Origin: Chryseobacterium oncorhynchi
GTDB lineage: Bacteria; Bacteroidota; Bacteroidia; Flavobacteriales; Weeksellaceae
Length of the DNA stretch: 64,000 nt
Assembly (NCBI RefSeq): GCF_002899895.1
Contig: NZ_PPEI02000005.1
Location: 124,001 to 188,000, forward strand
Reading direction: 5' to 3'
The notes below the pieces were generated by a model. It was not told where the DNA came from and did no database searches. It saw only the letters and a list, made by a program, of their open reading frames with translations. A program made the translations under genes and the position numbers. This document shows, piece after piece, positions 53,916-62,289 of the stretch. Numbering within the stretch: position 1 is the stretch's first letter; each line of letters opens with the position of its first letter.

Positions 53916-54302
53916 TTAAATTCTAATGGAACGGATCAAAATAAACCGTTTGGTAGCAAGCCCAAAAATAAGACCGTGGAGATCCGGATTAAACCGTTTT
54001 TTGTTTTTTAACCCGAAAATATAGACCAAGCTGAAAATACCTGCGAAAACAACAACCGCCTGCCATACATCAGACAGTTGAAAATCATTCTCTGCAAGTT
54101 CTAGAGTGGAATTATCTACATTATCTGCCATCTGCTGAACGGAAAGCTTTTCATAAGTCTGGTTCAGTCGATTGGCTCTTTTGGGCATATGATGAGAAAC
54201 ATGACCAGAGTAGTCATTTCGAAGTGTCTTAACGTTAAGTCTGCTTTCCACCACGAAGAGCAGAAAAAGACCGGTTAAAAAATATACTATAAAGTTTCTC
54301 AT
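53916..54302 (-). CDS. Small membrane protein, unknown function
   Basis: This 128-residue protein starts at ATG 54302 (RNFIVYFLTGLFLLFVVE); a codon seven residues upstream is less likely. There are two hydrophobic segments (about 3-20 and 79-96, AVVVFAGIFSLVYIFGL) separated by a polar loop with several His and Asn residues (GHVSHHMPKRANRL). The C-terminus is basic. It is leftward, 142 bases upstream of the efflux operon, and a possible co-transcribed partner, though a promoter candidate lies between. No family is recognised. Confidence 0.65.
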   Translation of the reverse strand: MRNFIVYFLTGLFLLFVVESRLNVKTLRNDYSGHVSHHMPKRANRLNQTYEKLSVQQMADNVDNSTLELAENDFQLSDVWQAVVVFAGIFSLVYIFGLKNKKRFNPDLHGLIFGLATKRFILIRSIRI

Positions 54303-54761
54303 TTTAAAGTGGCAAATGTACACTTAGATTGTGATACCATCTAATAGATTAACAAAATTTAACGCTTCTTTAAATAACCTGAAATCAAAATTTTATTAAT
54401 TTTTCAATGGCTAGTTTTTTACCATTTATCAATTTTATTAACTGTAAGTTAGATTTTTATAAGAACATATCTAATAGCATTAATACAATGAAATTTAATC
54501 TTAAATAAAAGTTTATCTACTATTTTTAACAATAATTTACTTATTTATGAAAGGCAGTACTATCTAATGAATAGCTAAGTTATAATTCAATATATTTTCT
54601 CTGCTATGGCTCTGAACGGAAGATTTCAAAATAACAGACTAATTCAGTTTTTTTCTTTAAGTATATCAAAAATTTTATTCCGGATTAATTCTTTATCTCG
54701 GGAAAAGATAAATACAAAAAACTAATCTTTATCATGATTTCCAATTATTTACAAAAGCCTA

Positions 54762-54792
54762 TTGGCTTTCTGTGATATTTAAATTACTTTTG
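54762..54792 (+). promoter_or_regulatory. Promoter of Bacteroidetes type upstream of a tiny frame
   Basis: TTG (54762-54764), a 20-base spacer and TACTTTTG (54785-54792), an exact -7 match. The expected start site lies near 54799, some 20 bases before the frame at 54819. The transcript could also be a small RNA or a long leader for 55073. Confidence 0.55.
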
Positions 54793-54818
54793 CCGAAAAT
54801 TAAAACAACAAATGAGCA

Positions 54819-54902
54819 ATGAAAAAACTATCCTATTTTCTATTAGATAAAACTGTTAAAAATTCCAAATTAACAATTTCAATTTCAAATTTTTTATCTT
54901 AA
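54819..54902 (+). CDS. Possible 27-residue peptide
   Basis: The frame MKKLSYFLLDKTVKNSKLTI ... FLS starts 27 bases after the -7 box. It could be a tiny basic peptide, a remnant of a lipoprotein signal or chance. Nothing beyond the promoter supports it. Confidence 0.25.
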   Translation: MKKLSYFLLDKTVKNSKLTISISNFLS

Positions 54903-55072
54903 AAACTACCTATCGTTTTCTGAATAATGTTCTAAAAAAGGTGATGAACAACTCCTTTATTAAAACACAATGTTAGTTTATGTAAAATTAACATATAATT
55001 TGCAAAAATATTTGTATTTTTATATAGTATTAACACCATAATTCATGAAACACTTTAAAATCACTTATCACT

Positions 55073-55465
55073 ATGAAAAAATTATTATCTACAATCCTTT
55101 TGGGATTGGCAGTTCTTTCCTCAACAGCGTGTAAGCATCCCGGAAAAGAAGCTGAAACAATCACTTCAACGACTCCTGAAAATACAGATGACATTTCAAA
55201 AGATGTATATGTTGACAGCTATGGAGAAAAAATAGAAGTAACCATCAATCGTTCCAAAAACACAGCTACCATACATTTAAACGGTAAAACTTATGACCTT
55301 AAAAAAAGTGATGCTTTACCGGAGTATACAGCCTCTAATGAAGAGTACCAATATTCTGAAATTAAAGGCAATATAACTTTTTTAAAGAAGAATGTAGATA
55401 TGGTTCTTTTCCATCTTAAACAGGCAAAAAAAGAATCAGGTCCTGCAAAAATGGCATCGTATTAG
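55073..55465 (+). CDS. MliC-like lipoprotein
   Basis: This 130-residue lipoprotein (STILLGLAVLSSTAC, cysteine at 20) has a mature part of about 60 acidic linker residues and a small beta domain with ITVTxN-type strands: KIEVTINRSKNTATIHLNGK, then TYDLKKSD and NITFLKKNVDMVLFHLKQ. That resembles MliC/PliC lysozyme inhibitors of the outer membrane, a comparison from motif memory. It stands 37 bases before the META-domain lipoprotein gene in the same direction, so they may be co-transcribed. Confidence 0.7.
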   Translation: MKKLLSTILLGLAVLSSTACKHPGKEAETITSTTPENTDDISKDVYVDSYGEKIEVTINRSKNTATIHLNGKTYDLKKSDALPEYTASNEEYQYSEIKGNITFLKKNVDMVLFHLKQAKKESGPAKMASY

Positions 55466-55502
55466 CATAGGAACAAAACATAATATTTAAAATCAAAAAT
55501 TT

Positions 55503-55937
55503 ATGAAAAGCTTATATTATTATTTATCCGCTCTTTTCTTGACTGTATTTCTAGTATCTTGTCAGACTCAAACTGCACAAAAACCTGCAACAACAGATAT
55601 TACAGGGAAAACATGGAAATTAACGGAGCTTAATGGCCAGCCTATCAAATTGAAAAATTCAAAAAATAACCCTTCTTTCAAACTTAACATGGATGGAATG
55701 AGATATGAGGGGCATGCCGGATGTAATGGTTTAGGAGGTACTTTTGAGATCAAGCCTGAAATCATGAGAATTAAATTCAACCAAGGAATGTCTACCATGA
55801 TGGCTTGTGAAGATTTAGATATTGAAAACCAGTTTACAAAAGCAATTCTTGCTGCAGACAACTATTCTGTTAACGGGAATACATTAACTTTAAACAAAGC
55901 AAGAATGGCTCCTTTAGCTAAATTTGTTCTTGAGTAA
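55503..55937 (+). CDS. META-domain lipoprotein (HslJ-like)
   Basis: This 144-residue lipoprotein (YLSALFLTVFLVSC, cysteine about 20) carries one META domain: TDITGKTWKLTELNGQPIKL (about 33-52), then YEGHAGCNGLGGTFEI (about 73-88, the conserved G-x-x-G-C-N motif) and MSTMMACEDL (about 98-107). HslJ-type proteins are linked to heat and novobiocin resistance in E. coli; the role in this group is unknown. A terminator follows 23 bases after the stop. Confidence 0.9.
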   Translation: MKSLYYYLSALFLTVFLVSCQTQTAQKPATTDITGKTWKLTELNGQPIKLKNSKNNPSFKLNMDGMRYEGHAGCNGLGGTFEIKPEIMRIKFNQGMSTMMACEDLDIENQFTKAILAADNYSVNGNTLTLNKARMAPLAKFVLE

Positions 55938-55960
55938 TTATATCTTTTATAATACAATAC

Positions 55961-55990
55961 AAAGACGCCTTATTTCTATAGGGCGTCTTT
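55961..55990. terminator. Terminator between convergent META and SemiSWEET genes
   Basis: A nine-base-pair stem (AAAGACGCC, 55961-55969, with GGCGTCTTT, 55982-55990) with a T-rich tail; A and T flanks allow use from both directions. Confidence 0.8.
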
Positions 55991-56008
55991 TTTATTGTAT
56001 GAAATTTT

Positions 56009-56269
56009 CTACTTCTTTTTACTGTAAATGATATAACAAATCAGAAGACTTACATTGACCAATACCGCAAATGAATTTGATAAAATAATAGGTAATTCAT
56101 CTTTCATAAAGCCATACCATACCCACAATGATAACCCTGAAATAAGTACCAAAAGCATAAGTAAGGATATTTCTTCCACATTTTTTTCCCTGATCACCTT
56201 TACAAGTTGTGGAATCATGGATACAGAAGTAAGTATTCCTGCTATTATTCCCAGTAAGTTTTCATTCAT
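56009..56269 (-). CDS. SemiSWEET sugar transporter
   Basis: This 86-residue protein is a single triple-helix bundle of the MtN3/saliva (PQ-loop) family; two copies form the pore. Helix 1 holds GIIAGILTSVSMIPQLVKVI with the PQ motif (about 20-21), helix 2 is LLVLISGLSLWVWYGFMK and helix 3 is ILSNSFAVLVNVSLLICYI, with the asparagine of the substrate pocket (N65 or N72). Size and motifs fit semiSWEETs that pass mono- or disaccharides down a gradient. It is leftward, 45 bases after the FAD oxidoreductase stop, and may share its transcript. Confidence 0.92.
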   Translation of the reverse strand: MNENLLGIIAGILTSVSMIPQLVKVIREKNVEEISLLMLLVLISGLSLWVWYGFMKDELPIILSNSFAVLVNVSLLICYIIYSKKK

Positions 56270-56314
56270 AAGCTATGTGTTTTGAAAATATGAATTTCTT
56301 CAGAATTACTGTAG

Positions 56315-57349
56315 TTACTTAAATCTATTCCATGAAACTTCTTCATGCAATGGAATGTTTTCTTCTATAAAACGGAATAAATCTCTTGAGAAATAGCAAC
56401 CATTCAATATTCCTCGTGCTCCCAATCCGTTAAATACATACAAATTATTAAAAGTTTCGTGTCTTCCAATAATAGGTCTTCTATCTTTTACAGTGGGTCT
56501 GAAACCGAAATTAGCCTCTTCCACTTCAAAATCGTGGGGATAGAATTCTGAAAGTCCATTCACTAACTGAGCAACTGCTGAGTCATCAATATGATGATGA
56601 AGCTGTTCTCTGTCATAGGTTCCACCATAGAAATAAAGACCGCTTCCTGTCGGGAAGAGAAAATGTTTCTTCTTAATCGTTATATTTTCCGGAATAGGTT
56701 GGGAAAGCTTTACTTTTATATGATGTCCTTTGTTTGCATTTACAGAAATTTCAGAAAAGTATGGGTTATCTTTCACTCCCATTCCTTCACAAAAAATAAT
56801 ATTTTTGAAATTAAAGTCTTTATAAGAAGAACCGGATGGGTCAAGTTTATCGTACTCGAACTTTTCTTTCATCAAAAAGGCATTTTTTTCAAAATAACTG
56901 AATAAACCTGCAAAAAATCCACTTACGCTCAGTCTGGCAGACTGATTCACCTTTCCAGTCTGAAAGTCGTTTTTTACTCCGTTTAAAGACTCAAATTTTT
57001 GATCCAAAAAGTTTGATAATTCTTCATTCCCTGATTTTTTAAGCCAAAGCTTCTGTTCATTCTCATCATGGAAAATTCTGTGAATAGGAGCATTGATGAG
57101 GTAGTTCTCTCCAGTATATGATTCAATTTCCTTAAGACTGTCTTTAAGGAAATCCAACTGTTCTTGTGCTTTCCAGAATGTGGTAAATTTTTTAAGAACA
57201 ACCGGGTTAATAATCCCTGCTGAAACCTGGGAAGCGCTTTTCCTCCCTTCAGAATAGATCACAAATGACTTGTTATTCTTAATTAACTGGTGTGCAAAGA
57301 ATAGCCCAGCATACCCATCTCCTACAATAATATAATCTACATTTTTCAT
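56315..57349 (-). CDS. FAD-dependent oxidoreductase (DAO family) next to gldN
   Basis: This 344-residue protein has an N-terminal Rossmann motif (YIIVGDGYAGLFFAHQL, GxGxxG at about 9-14) and the DAO-type second half (GLYFYGGTYDREQ, FGFRPTVKDRRPIIGRH, then NGLGARGILNG near the end). It probably oxidises an amine or hydroxy acid; the substrate is unknown. A gene of this kind follows gldN/porN in many Bacteroidetes, so its link with the T9SS block is a conserved neighbourhood rather than a proven function. Its start lies only seven bases after the gldN terminator, whose hairpin overlaps its leader. Confidence 0.85.
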   Translation of the reverse strand: MKNVDYIIVGDGYAGLFFAHQLIKNNKSFVIYSEGRKSASQVSAGIINPVVLKKFTTFWKAQEQLDFLKDSLKEIESYTGENYLINAPIHRIFHDENEQKLWLKKSGNEELSNFLDQKFESLNGVKNDFQTGKVNQSARLSVSGFFAGLFSYFEKNAFLMKEKFEYDKLDPSGSSYKDFNFKNIIFCEGMGVKDNPYFSEISVNANKGHHIKVKLSQPIPENITIKKKHFLFPTGSGLYFYGGTYDREQLHHHIDDSAVAQLVNGLSEFYPHDFEVEEANFGFRPTVKDRRPIIGRHETFNNLYVFNGLGARGILNGCYFSRDLFRFIEENIPLHEEVSWNRFK

Positions 57350-57356
57350 AATAAAA

Positions 57357-57384
57357 AAAACCTGAGTAAAAATACTCAGGTTTT
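57357..57384 (-). terminator. Terminator of gldN, overlapping the FAD gene leader
   Basis: A 12-base-pair perfect stem (AAAACCTGAGTA, 57357-57368, with 57373-57384) with an AAAA loop. Read leftward, four more T (57356-57353) follow, and the ATG of the FAD gene is at 57349. It ends the gld operon or acts as an attenuator for the FAD gene. Confidence 0.8.
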
Positions 57385-57404
57385 ATATAAATATCAAGTG
57401 AAAT

Positions 57405-58343
57405 CTAGTAATTCCACATATCATTTTCCATTTCAAGGATCTGCGACTTGATTCTGTTGCTTTCCTCTAGCTGATCATCAGCATCTTTAGGGATATAATC
57501 CTTAATCGTACCGTCTCCTAAACCGGCTGAAGATTTATAAATGATAGAAGAAAATCTTCTTGCATTGATAACATCATCGAAAGATAAGTCTGCAGAAGAG
57601 TTTTTTCTATTGAAAACATAATTGTTTGCCAAAATATCTCTTGCATTCGGATAGAAAATCCAGAATAGGTCAATAAGCTCATCATTGCTAGCAATTGGCT
57701 TACCGTCTGGTCCTATAACTCCTTGTACTGCTGGATCTGGTCCCATAGCTGCAATACCAAGAGGTCTGTATTTCATTTGTCCGTCTCTCTTATCTACGAA
57801 CCACATACCCATTATTTTAAGAACTTTTACTTTATCAGTAGTCGTTTTAAATACGTCGGTATATTCTTTCTTCTCTTGTTCAGTTAATTGTCTTCCTGAG
57901 TTTAAGATATCGATTGCGGCATCATTGATTCTAACATTCTCCAATCTTTTCTGTATCCCTTCAGGTGAAAGTTTCACAGTAAAGTTTTCATCATCATACA
58001 CCTGCTCAATTTTACCAGTTAAAGCTGCATCTAACAGTAACTGATATAGAGACCTTGTAGGTGTAGAAAGAAGACCGTCCGGATTGTCATAATAAAATGG
58101 CTGATTAATCTTGTCATTCATATCAATGATTTCCCAAACAAACATACTCTTAAGAATGTCTTTGTCTTCAACAAATCCATATTCAAGAGGTTTTACTGTT
58201 TTATCAATAATAGTATCACCAACTTTTTGTTTATTCTCCGCTCTCATCTGTCTAAACTCTTCTGGAGAAGAAGCGTTCAGAATAGTCTGGGAAAATGCAA
58301 ATCCCGAAACTAATACTAAAAGGGTGCTAATATATTTTTTCAT
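57405..58343 (-). CDS. gldN: Type IX secretion system protein GldN
   Basis: This 312-residue exported protein (STLLVLVSGFAFSQ, cut about 19) is the periplasmic ring partner of GldK, equivalent to PorN. The family features are in place: RPLGIAAMGPDPAVQG (about 195-210), LFWIFYPNARDILA (about 228-241) and the conserved DVINARRFSSIIYKSS (about 257-272). The length fits GldN proteins. It is the last gene of the block gldK-L-M-N, 20 bases after gldM, and ends with a strong terminator. Confidence 0.95.
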   Translation of the reverse strand: MKKYISTLLVLVSGFAFSQTILNASSPEEFRQMRAENKQKVGDTIIDKTVKPLEYGFVEDKDILKSMFVWEIIDMNDKINQPFYYDNPDGLLSTPTRSLYQLLLDAALTGKIEQVYDDENFTVKLSPEGIQKRLENVRINDAAIDILNSGRQLTEQEKKEYTDVFKTTTDKVKVLKIMGMWFVDKRDGQMKYRPLGIAAMGPDPAVQGVIGPDGKPIASNDELIDLFWIFYPNARDILANNYVFNRKNSSADLSFDDVINARRFSSIIYKSSAGLGDGTIKDYIPKDADDQLEESNRIKSQILEMENDMWNY

Positions 58344-58363
58344 AATAAATTACAATTTTAGTC

Positions 58364-59953
58364 CTATTGAACATTAATAATTATAGGAGTAATGTTTTTA
58401 ATCTGTTGTCCTTCTAAACCTTGAGCTGTTGCTTTAATATCGAAGATAGAAACTACATCTCCAGATCTTAGGTTCTTGATTAATCCTGAAGCCTCATTTA
58501 ATGAACTTCCGTGGATCAATAATGCTGCTCTACCAGGTACTCTTACCATGAATTGAGTTACATTGAATGAAACAGGGAAATCAAAATCAGGAATCGCTGC
58601 CTGTACAGATTGGTTAGGAATAGAAGTTGCCGGCATAGACAATACATTCTGACCTCTCATCTGACCTTGAGGTGGCGGAACATTCTTAATTCTATATTCA
58701 AATACCTGAGATACAGATTTACCATGTGGATCTACTCCAGATAATGTCAATTTCACTGTAGTTCCTGTTGAAGGCTTCACAATCCATTTACCAGGACCTG
58801 TATTTCTTACAGTAGCTCCCGGAGCTGATAATGAAAGTTTAGAATTGTCTGCACCTAAGATAGATCCTGAAACAGGGTTCTCAAGTCCTCTATACATTAC
58901 ATTCATTTTATCAGCAGAAAGTAATAATCCTTTTTCAAGTTTTACTTCTCTAGGTCCTGCAATTACATTATAAGTATGCGTCCAAGGGAAGCTTTGAGCT
59001 TTACCTGTAGCATCTGTTAAAGTAATTGTACCACCTAATTTATGTTCACCAATACCAGATCCTGAAATAGCAGTAATACCCTTTCCGTTTTCTACTTTGC
59101 TTACACCAGATATACTGATTTTATTGCTGTTAGAATAGTTTCCTAGCATTACTTTTATTTCTGCCTGCTTACCAGCCTGAATATCTACAGGACCAGCAAC
59201 AATTGCTTCATAGCTTGTAAATTTGATGCTTGCATCCACTTTTTCCTGAAGTAATAATGCCAATGCATCAGATTGAACATTTCTGGCATCATTTTGGATA
59301 ATCTCCAAGTTAGAAATTGCAGCAATTAATGGCTGGTGGTAAAATTTATTTTGGAACCAAGTCTTGTCATTTGGAGATTTCCCTTTAGGATATTCCGCAA
59401 TAAGAGACTTATTCGCTCTCTCAACTAGGTCGTTAAGTTGAGGGTTTTTACCAAAAGTTGCATTAATATAATTTCTTACATCATCAATTTTAGCTTTTAG
59501 GTCTGTAGCATTTTTTGATGGTGCATTTTCATCTCCTTCTTTAAAGAAATATTCCGTAGTTGCTTCATTGTTATTCAATGCAGCAAAGTTTTCACTTACG
59601 TCAATATCTTTTCCTTGAGCATCTTTTTCATGAAATTCAGATTGCTTCTTTAACAAGTCTTTGATATCCTGAGCAGATTTCACCAATACATCAATCTTAG
59701 TTTTCAATACTTTGTATTGTTCCCAAGGTTGAGCATAAGTATCCGGAACCTGCTGAGCCTTAGCTTCCAGCGTTCTTTCAAAAATCTTTTCGTTCTTTTT
59801 TTCTGTTAAAGTTCTTGTATCATTTAACGCTCTGGTAGAATCATAATATGATCTGATGATCTCTGCATCAATATTTAGGGCCATCATCGCGATGAACACC
59901 AAATACATTAGGTTGATCATCTTCTGACGAGGGGTCTGTTTTCCTTGTGCCAT
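58364..59953 (-). CDS. gldM: Type IX secretion system motor protein GldM
   Basis: This 529-residue protein is the periplasm-spanning part of the GldLM motor, which uses the proton gradient to drive secretion and gliding. A single N-terminal helix (MINLMYLVFIAMMALNID, about 11-28, with the start AQGKQTPRQK in the cytoplasm) is followed by a helical D1 domain (about 40-225) and three beta domains, D2-D4, ending in SIFDIKATAQGLEGQQ. The length and order match GldM/PorM. It lies 48 bases after gldL and 20 bases before gldN. Confidence 0.96.
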   Translation of the reverse strand: MAQGKQTPRQKMINLMYLVFIAMMALNIDAEIIRSYYDSTRALNDTRTLTEKKNEKIFERTLEAKAQQVPDTYAQPWEQYKVLKTKIDVLVKSAQDIKDLLKKQSEFHEKDAQGKDIDVSENFAALNNNEATTEYFFKEGDENAPSKNATDLKAKIDDVRNYINATFGKNPQLNDLVERANKSLIAEYPKGKSPNDKTWFQNKFYHQPLIAAISNLEIIQNDARNVQSDALALLLQEKVDASIKFTSYEAIVAGPVDIQAGKQAEIKVMLGNYSNSNKISISGVSKVENGKGITAISGSGIGEHKLGGTITLTDATGKAQSFPWTHTYNVIAGPREVKLEKGLLLSADKMNVMYRGLENPVSGSILGADNSKLSLSAPGATVRNTGPGKWIVKPSTGTTVKLTLSGVDPHGKSVSQVFEYRIKNVPPPQGQMRGQNVLSMPATSIPNQSVQAAIPDFDFPVSFNVTQFMVRVPGRAALLIHGSSLNEASGLIKNLRSGDVVSIFDIKATAQGLEGQQIKNITPIIINVQ

Positions 59954-60001
59954 TCTCTTTTCTTTGTTTGTTGATTAAGTAGTTTAAGTAATGGTTAGGA
60001 A

Positions 60002-60700
60002 TTAAGACTTCATAGCAGTTAACATACCACCATAAACTCTATTTAAATTATTAAGATTAGACGTTAAACCTTGTAGCTCTTGATTGAATTTCTCAGAATG
60101 CTCTACAGATTTTTGCATATCTGAAACATATTTAGTTGCAAATTCTGCTTGTTTCTTTCCGCTTTCCAATTGCATAGAATATAAAGCATTCATGCTTTCC
60201 ATATGCTGAGCAGCCTTGTTCAACTGATCATTATATTTATGAGTAGAAGCAGAAACGTCTACCGTTTGATTAATTTGGTCTACAGAACTTGAAAATTTAT
60301 CGATTCCTGTTCTTAATCTTTCGAATAATTGAACATCTAATCTAGCGTCTTCAAGCATTTTATCTAATTTGGTAGAAAGAGAGTTTTCTAATTCAGCAAA
60401 TTGAGCTGCAGCGTTGTTATTTCTAGAAGACACATTAGAATGTAATGGGTTTGGGTTAGCATGCTTATCTAATAATTCAGGATAAACATTTTCCCAAGCA
60501 TAAGACTCCTCAGATTTTGGTGGGTCAAACGCGAAAATAATAAAGATAATCGCCTCTGTAATAAGCCCTACAGTAAGAGCGATATTACCGTTAATTGGTC
60601 CCAGGGTAATGTGAGTAATTTTAAGCCAAGCTCCAAGAATTACAATTGCAGCACCGAATGAATAGAAGAAATTCATCCAAGCATCTTTAGTCTTAAACAT
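60002..60700 (-). CDS. gldL: Type IX secretion system motor protein GldL
   Basis: This 232-residue inner-membrane protein forms the pentameric stator around the GldM helices. Two membrane helices are seen (FFYSFGAAIVILGAWLKITH, about 11-30; and IALTVGLITEAIIFIIFAF, about 39-57). The conserved glutamate of helix 2 (TEAIIF, about 48-50) is the likely proton-path residue. The long cytoplasmic C-terminus (about 60-232) is helical with many Asn and Gln. The gene lies 59 bases after gldK and 48 before gldM. Confidence 0.95.
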   Translation of the reverse strand: MFKTKDAWMNFFYSFGAAIVILGAWLKITHITLGPINGNIALTVGLITEAIIFIIFAFDPPKSEESYAWENVYPELLDKHANPNPLHSNVSSRNNNAAAQFAELENSLSTKLDKMLEDARLDVQLFERLRTGIDKFSSSVDQINQTVDVSASTHKYNDQLNKAAQHMESMNALYSMQLESGKKQAEFATKYVSDMQKSVEHSEKFNQELQGLTSNLNNLNRVYGGMLTAMKS

Positions 60701-60759
60701 ATTGAGTTAGTTTTTTTAATGTTAAATAAAATTGTTATTGAAAATAATTGTCTGGTTTA

Positions 60760-62181
60760 TTATCTGTTAACTCTTCTTGGCTTAACAGCTGCTTCAGGAA
60801 TATCCTGTACAGTTCTAAATCCGATATAGCTTCTTGCTGAATCTTTTCTTTCCCAATCTCTAGCCCCTGTCATTAAAGCATATCCTATATCTTTCCAAGA
60901 TCCACCTCTTACAGTTTTCTTAGTATCCTTTTTATCTTTAGTAGAAGGATTTAAGGTAGAAGAGAATCCATATGAAGAATTGTTGTATGCAGATTCTGTC
61001 CATTCAGAAACGTTTCCAGCCATATCAAATAACCCAAATCCATTTTTCTTAAATTTCTTAACTGGAGCTGTATATGTATAAGTACCTTTTTTCTCGTCTT
61101 CCATATAGTTACCTCTCTTAGGTTTAAAGTTTGCTAGGTAGCAACCTCTATCATCCATTAGGTATGGACCTCCCCAAGGGTAAGTAGCATTTTGCATTCC
61201 CCCTCTTGCAGCATATTCCCATTCAATCTCAGTAGGAAGACGGAACTGCAATGGTCTTTGTTTTTTTCTTTTTAAACTTTCGTTGTAATCAGTTTTCAAT
61301 TTAGATCTGAAGTTACAGTAAGCTCTTGCCTGGTCCCAAGTTACACCAACTACAGGGTAGTTTTTGTAAGCCTTGTGCCAGAAATATTGTTCAAATAATG
61401 GCTCATTGTATGCAAAGTGGAAATCCTTTACCCAAACAGTCGTATCAGGATAAATCGCAATACTTTGACTCTTTAGGTAATTGGCTCCTCTTTCATTATC
61501 TGCAAGTGCAGCATCCATATCTCCCCAACGGTAAGTATATTTAAGTTTACTTACGTCTAAAATTCTTTCGTTTCCAATTCTTGAAGAAGCAGGTAGATAC
61601 AGAGATTCTAAAACTTCTGCGTATTCTACGTCAGGATATTTTGATGTGCTCCAGTGTAAAGGAATTTTCCAGTCCAATCTTTTGCTTGCATCATAGCTTC
61701 CGTCTTCTCGGCCACCTTGGCCTTCCATATATTCTTGATAAGGTGTTAAATTTTCTTCTTTTTTAGCAAGGTATGCGTAGTCTCCTATGCTAGCTCCTTT
61801 ACGCCCTCCTTCATCACCACCTTCTCCGGCAGCTTCAGCAAGTAGAGTTCTCGCAATAGAGTCTCTTACATAATTGATGAATACCCTGTATTCTGAATTG
61901 GTAGTTTCTGCTTCATCCATGAAGAAAGAAGAAACAGTAACAGTCTTCAATGCTGCTTTTTCAGGTGTATTTGTTGGATCCTGATCTGCTAGACCAGCAA
62001 CAAATGAACCTGCAGGAATTGCAACCATTCCGTATGGTCTTTCCGCAACAAATGATTTCGTTTTTTCTCTTGGTATCAATTCTCCTTTTGTTCCAGGCTT
62101 CCCTACAGAAGAGCTGCCACCACCAGAACAAGATACCGATGCTACCGACGCAGACAATAATAAAAGAAATATCCTTTTCAT
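60760..62181 (-). CDS. gldK: Type IX secretion system lipoprotein GldK
   Basis: This 473-residue lipoprotein (LLLLSASVASVSC, cysteine about 18) forms the outer-membrane ring with GldN. Its mature part carries a formylglycine-generating-enzyme-like (SUMF1) fold: YGMVAIPAGSFVAG (about 50-63), FRLPTEIEWEYAARGG (about 312-327), GLFDMAGNVSEWTESAY (about 373-389) and TVRGGSWKDIGY with YIGFRTV near the end. It is not an active formylglycine enzyme as far as the family is known. A short glycine/serine linker (GGGSSSVGKPG) follows the lipobox. First gene of the block, 108 bases from the glmS stop. Confidence 0.95.
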   Translation of the reverse strand: MKRIFLLLLSASVASVSCSGGGSSSVGKPGTKGELIPREKTKSFVAERPYGMVAIPAGSFVAGLADQDPTNTPEKAALKTVTVSSFFMDEAETTNSEYRVFINYVRDSIARTLLAEAAGEGGDEGGRKGASIGDYAYLAKKEENLTPYQEYMEGQGGREDGSYDASKRLDWKIPLHWSTSKYPDVEYAEVLESLYLPASSRIGNERILDVSKLKYTYRWGDMDAALADNERGANYLKSQSIAIYPDTTVWVKDFHFAYNEPLFEQYFWHKAYKNYPVVGVTWDQARAYCNFRSKLKTDYNESLKRKKQRPLQFRLPTEIEWEYAARGGMQNATYPWGGPYLMDDRGCYLANFKPKRGNYMEDEKKGTYTYTAPVKKFKKNGFGLFDMAGNVSEWTESAYNNSSYGFSSTLNPSTKDKKDTKKTVRGGSWKDIGYALMTGARDWERKDSARSYIGFRTVQDIPEAAVKPRRVNR

Positions 62182-62289
62182 GTTAATTTTTATAATTAAG
62201 CCGTAAATATATAATTTTTTTAAGAAACTTTTAAGATTTTTTTTGAAATAACGGAAGAAATCTAAATTTATTTTATTTACAACAACTTT

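Larger units (their letters stand above)
54303..55072. other. 770-base A/T-rich gap
   Basis: No long gene is present. The gap holds a good Bacteroidetes promoter at 54762-54792 and a tiny frame at 54819-54902, described separately. The first 450 bases show nothing further that I can support. A second promoter for the lipoprotein gene at 55073 is expected between 54990 and 55050, but no exact TAnnTTTG match is seen there. Confidence 0.6.

Noticed and set aside
53829-54011. Rightward frame of 60 codons
   Set aside because: It lies antisense to the end of the 53916-54302 membrane protein gene and across the efflux promoter region.
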